From Mycobacterium sp. (GTDB lineage Bacteria; Actinomycetota; Actinomycetes; Mycobacteriales; Mycobacteriaceae): a stretch of 64,000 nt of DNA. Where the stretch lies: assembly GCF_029961025.1 (NCBI RefSeq), contig NZ_JASBVP010000007.1, forward strand, positions 310,001 to 374,000, in the 5' to 3' direction. The notes beneath the pieces were generated by a model, which saw only the letters and a program-made list of their open reading frames with translations, did not search any database and was not told the DNA's origin. This document shows positions 57,510 through 64,000 of the stretch, one piece after another. The stretch's first letter is position 1, and each line of letters begins with the position of its first letter. A program made the position numbers and the translations under genes.

Positions 57510-58667
57510 GTGGCGATCCCGGTGGCGCTGCTGCTGCAACTGGGCGCCATCTTGACCGTGCTCGCCCTGTTGGCCGGCGTCGCACGGCGATTCGGGTTGT
57601 CGGCGATACCCGTATATCTGCTTGCCGGCCTGGCGCTCGGCAAGGGGGGAATCGCCCCGGTGGCCGCCGCAGGTCAATTTATCACCACGGGCGCCCCGAT
57701 CGGCATCGTGCTGCTGCTGTTGACCTTGGGTTTGGAGTTCTCTGCGGCGGAATTCGCCAGCAGCCTGCGCCACCACCTGCCGTCCGCCGCGCTGGATCTG
57801 GCGCTGAACGCCACGGCCGGTGCGCTGGCCGGGTGGCTGGTGGGGCTCGACGGGGTCGGCATGCTGGCTCTGGCCGGCGTCACCTACGTCTCCTCCTCGG
57901 GGGTGATCGCCCGGTTGCTGGAGGACTTGCAGCGGCTCGGCAACCGGGAAACACCGGCGGTGCTGGCGGTGCTGGTGCTCGAGGACTTCGCGATGGCGGG
58001 CTACCTGCCGCTCTTTGCGGTGCTCGCGGCGGGCGGCACGTGGTTGCCCGCGGTGGCCGGCATGGTCGCCGCGGTCGGCGTGTTATGGGCGGTGTTTACC
58101 CTGTCGTATCGCTGGGGCCACCACGTCGGGCGGCTGGTGACCCACCCGGATTCCGAGCAGCTGCTGCTGCGGGTTTTGGGCGTCACCCTGCTCGTGGCCG
58201 CGGCGGCCGAATCGGTGCATGCGTCGGCCGCCGTCGGCGCGTTTCTGGTGGGGCTCACCCTGACCGGTGAGACCGCGGAGCGGGCCCGCAACGTGCTCGG
58301 CCCACTTCGCGACCTGTTCGCCGCGATTTTCTTTCTCGGGATCGGCCTTTCCACGGATCCTCGAGAGCTGCTCCCGGTGCTGCCGACCGCCCTGGCGCTG
58401 GCCGCGGTCACCGGTGCAACCAAGGTGGTCACCGGGGTTGTCGCCGCCCGGCGGGACGGTGTGGCGCGCCGCGGGCAGTTGCGGGCCGGTGCCGCGCTGA
58501 TCGCCCGGGGCGAGTTTTCACTGGTCATCGTCGGATTGGTCGGCTCGTCGATCCCCGGGCTCACCGCGCTGGCGATGTCGTATGTGTTCGTCATGGCGAT
58601 CGCCGGCCCGCTTCTGGCCCGTTTCGCCGGTGCTCCAAGGCCGGTTGTCGCCGGCGTGCAGAAGTAG
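57510..58667 (+). CDS. kefB: CPA2-family potassium/proton antiporter, KefB-like
   Basis: A 385-residue integral membrane antiporter with about twelve hydrophobic segments (Rv3236c type). The CPA2 signatures ILLLLTLGLEFSAAEF near residue 70, YVSSSGVIARLLEDL near 125 and HASAAVGAFLVGLTLTGE near 240 are clear. There is no C-terminal RCK domain; that function is supplied in trans by the preceding TrkA-C gene. It is likely involved in K+ and pH homeostasis. GTG 57510 is the start. Confidence 0.92.
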   Translation: MAIPVALLLQLGAILTVLALLAGVARRFGLSAIPVYLLAGLALGKGGIAPVAAAGQFITTGAPIGIVLLLLTLGLEFSAAEFASSLRHHLPSAALDLALNATAGALAGWLVGLDGVGMLALAGVTYVSSSGVIARLLEDLQRLGNRETPAVLAVLVLEDFAMAGYLPLFAVLAAGGTWLPAVAGMVAAVGVLWAVFTLSYRWGHHVGRLVTHPDSEQLLLRVLGVTLLVAAAAESVHASAAVGAFLVGLTLTGETAERARNVLGPLRDLFAAIFFLGIGLSTDPRELLPVLPTALALAAVTGATKVVTGVVAARRDGVARRGQLRAGAALIARGEFSLVIVGLVGSSIPGLTALAMSYVFVMAIAGPLLARFAGAPRPVVAGVQK

Positions 58668-58694
58668 CGCGGAGGTAGCGCGGTTGCGGATCGA

Positions 58695-59219
58695 TCAGCC
58701 GATGTGCAGGGCGACTATCTGCCACCGGGTTCCGCCGGTGGCGGGCAGCAGTTCGACCCGGCAGGCGATGGCGTGCACGCGGCGCCCGCGGCTGTAGGTG
58801 CCGAACACCTCGGCGGCGCGGAACTCGCCGTCGCGGCCGGCCGTTTGCAGCCGCAGCCGGCGCAGCACCGCCGCCCCGTGCCCGCCCACCGCCCGGTTTC
58901 CCGCGAGCACGGCGTCGAGCAGGCCCGCCGCCAACACCGGACGCAGCTGGGCCGCCGGGCGACGACGGTCGATGACTTCCAGCACTCGGCGCAGTGCCGA
59001 GTCGGCGAAAATCGCCGCCTGCCGCATCGGCGGGGAAAGGCCGGGCGCTTCGGGCGCCGGCGGCCGCGGGCCGCCGGGCCGCTGTGGCGCGCGGGTGGGG
59101 CGCTGCCGCAGCGTCGCGGGCGACACGCCCCGGCAGTGCTCGACGGTCCCCGGCGGCGGCTCATAGTCCACGACGGGTGTGACGGCGAACGCGGCGCGCG
59201 GTTCGGGCGTGCGGGTCAA
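58695..59219 (-). CDS. Rv3235-family protein
   Basis: A 174-residue actinobacterial protein of unknown function (Rv3235 type) found near secA. A Pro/Arg-rich N-terminal half is followed by a conserved domain (AAIFADSALRRVLEVIDRRR, VAGRDGEF-like strand, RRVHAIACRVELL and WQIVALHIG). I prefer TTG 59219 because GGAGAGG lies six bases upstream and the product begins MTRTPEPRAAF; ATG 59297 would add 26 residues. It is convergent with kefB and divergent from tgs3. Confidence 0.78.
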   Translation of the reverse strand: MTRTPEPRAAFAVTPVVDYEPPPGTVEHCRGVSPATLRQRPTRAPQRPGGPRPPAPEAPGLSPPMRQAAIFADSALRRVLEVIDRRRPAAQLRPVLAAGLLDAVLAGNRAVGGHGAAVLRRLRLQTAGRDGEFRAAEVFGTYSRGRRVHAIACRVELLPATGGTRWQIVALHIG

Positions 59220-59420
59220 CTGGCACCTCTCCAGTGTTCGGGCTACCGGATGGGCCTGCTGGAGAGTGGCAGACAACAGACAACCGCCGATGATCATCGC
59301 ACAACTCGCGTTGTCAGGTATGCGCCCCGCGGCCCGGCCGAATCGGCGGTACCGTGACGGCAGGTCTCGATCGGCGGATCCCGGGCGGATCTCGCGACGG
59401 ATGCAGGGAGGACGGCCGCC

Positions 59421-60830
59421 ATGGTGACCCGGCTGACCACCGCGGACGCCGCCTTCTACCGGTTGGAGAACACCGCCACCCCAAGGTATCTCGGGTCGGT
59501 GTGGATTTTGCGCCGGCCGCGTGCCGGGTTGAGCTATGAGACCTTGCTGGACACCGTCGAAAAGCGGCTGCCGCAGGTGCCGCGGTATCGCCGGAAAGTC
59601 CGCGAAGTGACGATGGGCCTGGGCAGGCCGGTGTGGGTCGATGATCGCGATTTCGACATCACCTACCATGTCCGCCGGTCAGCGTTGCCGTCGCCGGGCA
59701 GCGACGAGCAACTGCATGAGCTGGTCGGGCGGCTGGCCGCGCGGCCGCTGGACAAATCCCGGCCGCTGTGGGAGATGTACCTGGTCGAAGGCCTCGCCGA
59801 CAATCGCATCGCGCTCTACATCAAGTCCCATCAGGCACTGGTCGCCGGGGCGGGCGCGGTGGCGCTCGAGCATGTCATCGCCGATCGGACGCGACACCCG
59901 CGATCGTTCCCCGAAGACATCTGGGTACCGGAGCGCGACCCCAGCGGCACGCGGCTGCTCCTGGGCGCGATCGGTGACTGGATATCCGGCCCGCGGGCTC
60001 AGCTGCACGCCACAGGTTCCGCACTTGCGGGCCTGGCAACGAATTCCGGGCACGTTGTGCGCCCCGGTCGGCGGCTCCTCGAGATGGCGCGCACCTGGGC
60101 CCGGGGCGCCGCGCCCAGCAGCCCGCTTAATGCCCCGGTCTCCCGCCACCGGCGTTTCACGGTTGCCCGCGGGCGCCTGGACGATTACCGGACCGTGCGG
60201 GCCCGCTACCACTGCGACGTCAACGACGTGGTGCTGGCGGTGATTACCGGTGCATTGCGCAACTGGCTGCTGTTGCGCGGTGAGCCGCTGGCGCCGACCG
60301 CGACGATCCGCGCGATGGCACCGATGCCGGTCTACCCGGACGATCATTCCGATTCGGGCCGCCGCGGTGGGGCGATCGGCCAGGTGGCACCGTTCCTTGT
60401 CGACCTGCCGGCGGGGGAGGGTAACGCGGTGGTGCGGCTTTCGCAGATCGCCCACGCCACCGAAACGCACCCGACGGCCCCCAGCCTGATCGACGCGCGC
60501 ACCATTTTGACGATGCCGGGCTTTGTCCCACCCACCCTGCACGCCATGGGCATTCGGGTCGCCAGCGGTTTTTCCTCGCGGTTGTTCAACCTGCTGATCA
60601 CCAACGCGCCCGGTACCCAATCGCAGATGTTTGTCGCCGGCGCCAGGCTGCTGGAGACGTACCCGGTGCCCCCACTGCTGAACAACCAGGTGCTGGCCGT
60701 CGGTGTGACGTCCTATGACGGCATGCTGTATTTCGGGATCAACGCCGACCGTGAGGCGATGAGCGATGTCGATGTGCTGCCGACGCTGCTCGGCGAATCA
60801 CTTGACGAACTGCTGGAAGCGGCCCGGTAA
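59421..60830 (+). CDS. tgs3: WS/DGAT-family acyltransferase, Tgs3-like, degenerate active site
   Basis: A 469-residue full-length protein of the wax ester synthase/DGAT family. In M. tuberculosis the matching region is split into two genes, Rv3234c and Rv3233c; here it is one ORF. N-terminal TTADAAFYRLENTATPRYLG and C-terminal NVLITNAPG-like LLITNAPGTQSQMFVAG are family features. The HHxxxDG motif reads IKSHQALVAGAGA near residue 143, lacking both the catalytic second His and the Asp, so acyltransfer may be lost. ATG 59421 has GGGAGG upstream. Confidence 0.88.
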   Translation: MVTRLTTADAAFYRLENTATPRYLGSVWILRRPRAGLSYETLLDTVEKRLPQVPRYRRKVREVTMGLGRPVWVDDRDFDITYHVRRSALPSPGSDEQLHELVGRLAARPLDKSRPLWEMYLVEGLADNRIALYIKSHQALVAGAGAVALEHVIADRTRHPRSFPEDIWVPERDPSGTRLLLGAIGDWISGPRAQLHATGSALAGLATNSGHVVRPGRRLLEMARTWARGAAPSSPLNAPVSRHRRFTVARGRLDDYRTVRARYHCDVNDVVLAVITGALRNWLLLRGEPLAPTATIRAMAPMPVYPDDHSDSGRRGGAIGQVAPFLVDLPAGEGNAVVRLSQIAHATETHPTAPSLIDARTILTMPGFVPPTLHAMGIRVASGFSSRLFNLLITNAPGTQSQMFVAGARLLETYPVPPLLNNQVLAVGVTSYDGMLYFGINADREAMSDVDVLPTLLGESLDELLEAAR

Positions 60831-60870
60831 TCGGGCTACCCGGGCCGGGACGCTGACATAGCATTGGCTG

Positions 60871-61728
60871 GTGAGCAAGGCCGGTAAAAACAGCGCCGCA
60901 ACCGAGGCGGACGGCACCGGGCCGATGGCGCGTAAGCTCCCCAACCACGTCTATAAAGCCGAATTGTTCCGGCTACAAACAGAATTCGTCAAACTGCAAG
61001 AGTGGGTGCGCCATTGTGGAGCGCGCATCGTGGTGATCTTCGAAGGTCGTGATGGCGCGGGCAAGGGGGGTACGATCAAGCGGATTACCCAGTACCTCAA
61101 CCCGCGGGTGGTGCGGATCGCGGCACTGCCCGCCCCGACCGATCGAGAACGTGGCCAGTGGTACTACCAGCGATATATCGCGCATCTGCCGGCCAAAGGG
61201 GAAATGGTACTTTTCGACCGGTCGTGGTACAACCGCTCCGGTGTCGAGAAAGTCATGGGATTCTGCACCCCGAAGGAATACGTACTGTTCCTGCGCCAGA
61301 CGCCGATCTTCGAGCAGATGCTCATCGACGACGGGATTCTCCTGCGGAAGTATTGGTTTTCGGTGTCCCAGCAAGAGCAGCTGCGACGGTTCAAAGCACG
61401 CATGAATGACCCTGTGCGGCAATGGAAACTCACCGCCATGGACCTGGAGTCGGTGTATCGGTGGGAGGATTACTCGCGGGCCAAGGACGAGATGATGGTG
61501 CATACCGACATTCCGGCAAGCCCCTGGTATCTCGTCGACTCCGATATCAAAAAGCACGCCCGGCTGAACATGATGGCGCACCTGCTGTCCAGTATCGACT
61601 ATCACGATGTCGAGAAGCCGAGGGTCGAGCTGCCCGCGCATCCGGTGGTGAGCGGCAACTACCAGCGCCCGCCTCGCGAGTTGTCGACCTATGTCGATGA
61701 TTACGTGGCCACGCTGATCGGGGCTTGA
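60871..61728 (+). CDS. ppk2: Polyphosphate kinase 2 (PPK2)
   Basis: A 285-residue single-domain PPK2 that transfers phosphate between polyphosphate and nucleotides, favouring GTP/ATP synthesis from GDP/ADP. Walker A is FEGRDGAGKGGTI near residue 58, the lid segment includes APTDRERGQWYYQRYI and Walker B is VLFDRSWYNRSGVEKVMGF near 112. GTG 60871 is used. It sits 40 bp after tgs3 on the same strand; the next gene's GTG is 32 bp downstream. Confidence 0.94.
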   Translation: MSKAGKNSAATEADGTGPMARKLPNHVYKAELFRLQTEFVKLQEWVRHCGARIVVIFEGRDGAGKGGTIKRITQYLNPRVVRIAALPAPTDRERGQWYYQRYIAHLPAKGEMVLFDRSWYNRSGVEKVMGFCTPKEYVLFLRQTPIFEQMLIDDGILLRKYWFSVSQQEQLRRFKARMNDPVRQWKLTAMDLESVYRWEDYSRAKDEMMVHTDIPASPWYLVDSDIKKHARLNMMAHLLSSIDYHDVEKPRVELPAHPVVSGNYQRPPRELSTYVDDYVATLIGA

Positions 61729-61760
61729 GGCGTGCCGGCGGGCATCCGGGTTGGCGTCTC

Positions 61761-62261
61761 GTGACGCGGGTCTACATTCCGGCCACCCTGGCCATGCTTC
61801 AGCGTTTTGTCGCCGACGAGTCGCTATGGCCGCCCGGCGGCACCGCGTTCGCGGTGACGCCGGCGTTGCGCGAGGCGTACCTCGAGGGTGACGATGACGA
61901 GCTCGCCGAGGTGGCGCTGCGGGAGGCGGCGCTGGCCTCGCTGCGGCTGCTTGCCACCGACACGCCTGACGAGTTGCCGCCGCGGCGCGCGGTGGTGGTC
62001 GCCGACGTGGACGACGTCACCTCGCGCCCCGACCTCGACGCCGCCGTCGTCAGGCTGGCGGCTCCCGTGGCGATCACCCGGGTCATCGCCGTGTTCGTCG
62101 ACACTGCTGACGCCGAGGCGGACGTGGTGGCCGCGCGAGCGGTCATCGACGCGGCCGATCTCGGTGACGAGGACGCGGAACTCCTCGTCGGTGACGCCCA
62201 GGACCACGATCTGGCGTGGTACGCCACCCAGGAGCTGCCGTTTCTGCTTGACCTGCTGTAA
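61761..62261 (+). CDS. Conserved hypothetical protein (Rv3231c type)
   Basis: A 166-residue mycobacterial protein of unknown function. It is acidic, with strands and helices spread evenly (YIPATLAMLQRFVADESLWP, FAVTPALREAYLEGDDDE) and a strongly conserved end, DLAWYATQELPFLLDLL. No signal peptide, membrane segment or catalytic motif is visible. GTG 61761 (VTRVYIPATL) replaces the track start at 61725. It lies between ppk2 and the desaturase reductase gene, as in M. tuberculosis. Confidence 0.85.
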   Translation: MTRVYIPATLAMLQRFVADESLWPPGGTAFAVTPALREAYLEGDDDELAEVALREAALASLRLLATDTPDELPPRRAVVVADVDDVTSRPDLDAAVVRLAAPVAITRVIAVFVDTADAEADVVAARAVIDAADLGDEDAELLVGDAQDHDLAWYATQELPFLLDLL

Positions 62262-62299
62262 CCCCGATCGATCTGCCGACGATTGCCCTACCAGAGCAA

Positions 62300-62317
62300 G
62301 TTACGGTACCGTAGGTT
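62300..62317. promoter_or_regulatory. Candidate repressor operator upstream of desaturase reductase gene
   Basis: GTTACG-GTAC-CGTAGGTT is an imperfect dyad about 67 bp before the reductase ATG. Its half sites GTTACG and CGTAGGT, with a 4-bp spacer, are identical to those of the second overlapping site in front of desA3. Shared operators at the two genes of one enzyme system argue for joint control, probably by a TetR-type acyl-CoA-responsive repressor, which is not encoded in the window. Confidence 0.6.
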
Positions 62318-62383
62318 CGTCGAGGATGGTTGACTTCCGGGCCCATCGCAAGGAGCTTTGTCACGAACACGTTTCCCAGGAAC

Positions 62384-63541
62384 ATGAAAACGACCAAGGT
62401 GACTGCCAAGGTTACCGCCAACCTCGTCGACACCAAGCCGCCCACCGTCGTCGGCGCGGACCGCCATCCGGGATGGAACGTGCTGCGCAAGCTCGGCACC
62501 CGCATCACCACCCCGCTGTTGCCCGACGACTACCTGCATTTGCTCAATCCGCTATGGTCGGCGCGGGAGTTGCGGGGCCGCGTGCTGGAAGTCCGCCGCG
62601 AGACAGCCGATTCTGCAACTCTGGTCATCAAACCGGGATGGGGTTTTAGCTTCGACTACCAGCCGGGCCAGTACATCGGGATCGGCCTGCTGGTGGACGG
62701 GCGCTGGTGGTGGCGGTCGTATTCGCTGACGTCGAGTCCGGTGACCGCCGGTGCCCGCCGGCGATCGCGCACCGTGACCATCACGGTCAAAGCGATGCCG
62801 GAAGGGTTTCTGTCGGCGCATCTGGTGGGTGGGGTTGAACCCGGCACGATCGTGCGTCTGGCCGCCCCGCAGGGCAATTTCGTGCTGCCCGATCCGGCGC
62901 CGCCGGCGATCCTGTTCATCACCGCGGGATCCGGGATCACGCCGGTGATGTCGATGCTGCGGACGTTGGTGCGCCGTAACCAGATCACCGACATCGCGCA
63001 CCTGCACTCGGTGCCTACCGCGGCGGATGTCATGTTTGCCGACGAACTGGGCGAACTGGCTCGCAGCCACCCCGGTTACCGGTTGCGGATCCGCACCACC
63101 CGCACCGAGGGCCGACTCGACCTTGCCCGGCTGTCCGACGAGGTGCCCGATTGGTCCGAACGCCAGACCTGGGCCTGCGGGCCGGAGGGCATGCTGCACC
63201 GGGCCGAGCAGGTCTGGTCGTCGGCGGGAATCGCCGAACGGCTCCACGTGGAGCGGTTTGCGGTGTCGCGGGCGGCCCCGGCCGGGGTGGGCGGCACGGT
63301 CACCTTTGCGCAAAGCGGCAAGAGCACGGCCGCCGATGCCGCGACGTCGCTGATGGACGCCGGTGAGCGGGCCGGTGTGCAGATGCCGTTCGGCTGCCGG
63401 ATGGGTATCTGCCAGTCGTGCGTGGTTTCGCTGCTGGAGGGCCACGTGCGTGATCTGCGGACCGGTGTCGAACACGAGCCCGGCACCCGGATTCAGACCT
63501 GCGTCTCGGCCGCATCCGGCGATTGCGTGCTCGACATCTAA
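62384..63541 (+). CDS. Stearoyl-CoA desaturase electron-transfer reductase (Rv3230c type)
   Basis: A 385-residue NADPH oxidoreductase that passes electrons to DesA3 for delta-9 desaturation of stearoyl-CoA. The FAD site [11 protein letters not shown] is near residue 110, the NAD(P)H loop [15 protein letters not shown] near 180, and a C-terminal plant-type [2Fe-2S] ferredoxin domain has CRMGICQSC and a final Cys in [19 protein letters not shown] 62384 is chosen; TTG 62330 is an alternative. A candidate operator lies upstream. desA3 follows after 77 bp with its own operator. Confidence 0.93.
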   Translation: MKTTKVTAKVTANLVDTKPPTVVGADRHPGWNVLRKLGTRITTPLLPDDYLHLLNPLWSARELRGRVLEVRRETADSATLVIKPGWGFSFDYQPGQYIGIGLLVDGRWWWRSYSLTSSPVTAGARRRSRTVTITVKAMPEGFLSAHLVGGVEPGTIVRLAAPQGNFVLPDPAPPAILFITAGSGITPVMSMLRTLVRRNQITDIAHLHSVPTAADVMFADELGELARSHPGYRLRIRTTRTEGRLDLARLSDEVPDWSERQTWACGPEGMLHRAEQVWSSAGIAERLHVERFAVSRAAPAGVGGTVTFAQSGKSTAADAATSLMDAGERAGVQMPFGCRMGICQSCVVSLLEGHVRDLRTGVEHEPGTRIQTCVSAASGDCVLDI

Positions 63542-63554
63542 CGATTACTCCCTG

Positions 63555-63590
63555 GTAACCTACGCTTTCGTAGGTTACGATAGCGTAGGT
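63555..63590. promoter_or_regulatory. Double operator in desA3 promoter
   Basis: GTAACCTACG-CTTT-CGTAGGTTAC is a perfect inverted repeat with 10-bp arms and a 4-bp spacer (63555-63578). Its right arm is shared with a second site, GTTACG-ATAG-CGTAGGT, ending at 63590. The pair lies 29-64 bp before the desA3 ATG, where a promoter core is expected, so a bound protein would block transcription. The half sites recur in front of the reductase gene. Confidence 0.75.
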
Positions 63591-63618
63591 CAGTGACTAC
63601 CGACCCGGAAGGCGACAG

Positions 63619-64000
63619 ATGGCGATCACCGATGTGGACGAATACACGCGCCTGACCGACGCCGACATCGACAGCCTGGCCGCCGAGCTGGACGCGATCC
63701 GCCGCGACATCGAAGATTCCCGGGGCCAACGCGACGCCCGCTACATTCGCCGTACCATCGCCGCGCAGCGTGCGCTGGAGGTGACCGGGCGGGTGTTGTT
63801 GACCGCCGGCTCGCGGCGGCTGGCGTGGTGGGCGGGCGCCGTCACCCTGGGCGTGGCCAAGATCATCGAGAACATGGAGATCGGCCACAACGTCATGCAC
63901 GGCCAGTGGGACTGGATGAACGACCCGGAGATTCACTCCTCGACCTGGGAGTGGGACAACCTCGGGGCATCCAAGCACTGGCGCTACAGCCATAACTTCG
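63619..64000 (+). CDS. desA3: Stearoyl-CoA delta-9 desaturase DesA3 (3' end outside window)
   Basis: The first 127 residues of a membrane di-iron desaturase that makes oleoyl-CoA from stearoyl-CoA. The N-terminal region (AAELDAIRRDIEDSRGQRDARYIRRTI) leads to a hydrophobic segment and the first histidine box GHNVMHGQ near residue 95; HWRYSHNF at the window edge begins the second box. ATG 63619 follows GGAAGG. Its reductase partner is immediately upstream. M. tuberculosis DesA3 is about 427 residues, so most of the gene lies outside. Confidence 0.94.
   Translation, partial: MAITDVDEYTRLTDADIDSLAAELDAIRRDIEDSRGQRDARYIRRTIAAQRALEVTGRVLLTAGSRRLAWWAGAVTLGVAKIIENMEIGHNVMHGQWDWMNDPEIHSSTWEWDNLGASKHWRYSHNF

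Overview
This window is chromosomal DNA from a high-GC Mycobacterium, probably a slow grower. The species cannot be fixed from the sequence alone. Gene content and order follow the M. tuberculosis Rv3285-to-Rv3229c region (compared from memory): accA3, a SufE-like gene, sseA, maf, accE5-accD5, birA, purK-purE, fadE25, ctpC, lcp1, rmlD-wbbL, fbiA-fbiB, whiB2, pmmA, manA, sahH, tmk, mtrA-mtrB-lpqB, hpf, secA1, kefB, tgs3, ppk2 and desA3. Both ends are cut inside genes: accA3 at the left and desA3 at the right.

Layout. 0-10.4 kb: acyl-CoA carboxylase genes, sulfur metabolism, biotin ligase, purine synthesis and fadE25. 10.3-22.4 kb: an accessory catabolic block that, as far as I recall, M. tuberculosis lacks here apart from the CoA-transferase gene. 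It holds two acyl-CoA ligases, a luciferase-type flavin monooxygenase with its own flavin reductase, a metallo-beta-lactamase hydrolase, a His-rich zinc-ribbon protein, a short-chain dehydrogenase and an AcoR/NtrC-like regulator. 22.5-25.8 kb: metal export (ctpC, its PacL-type partner and a small CDF-like membrane protein). 26-32.7 kb: a wax ester synthase, then cell-wall assembly genes. 32.7-35.3 kb: F420 biosynthesis. 35.6-41.8 kb: whiB2 and mannose metabolism. 42-50.5 kb: an amino acid permease, sahH, tmk and the Mtr two-component system. 50.5-64 kb: an inserted glycerol dehydrogenase, comF-like, hpf, secA1, a K+/H+ antiporter pair, tgs3, ppk2 and the stearoyl-CoA desaturase system.

Most interesting results. 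(1) Three near-identical dyad sites (17345, 19632, 22386) lie in front of the flavin monooxygenase operon, the ligase/regulator divergent promoter and the dehydrogenase. They define a candidate regulon for the AcoR-like protein encoded in the same block. (2) A perfect 10-bp-arm inverted repeat with an overlapping second site precedes desA3, and a matching site precedes its reductase gene 1.2 kb upstream, so the pair probably shares one repressor. (3) accE5 is preceded by three tandem copies of a roughly 60-bp unit, each carrying its own ribosome site and GTG start, but the copies are out of frame with one another. (4) MIRU-like elements sit at three stop/start junctions (accE5-maf, purK-purE, mtrA-mtrB). 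(5) Decay is visible: an internally deleted PH-domain gene beside birA, a truncated NUDIX gene after fbiB, and a truncated ORF at the edge of the catabolic block. (6) The tgs3-type acyltransferase is one intact gene but has lost the HHxxxDG catalytic residues.
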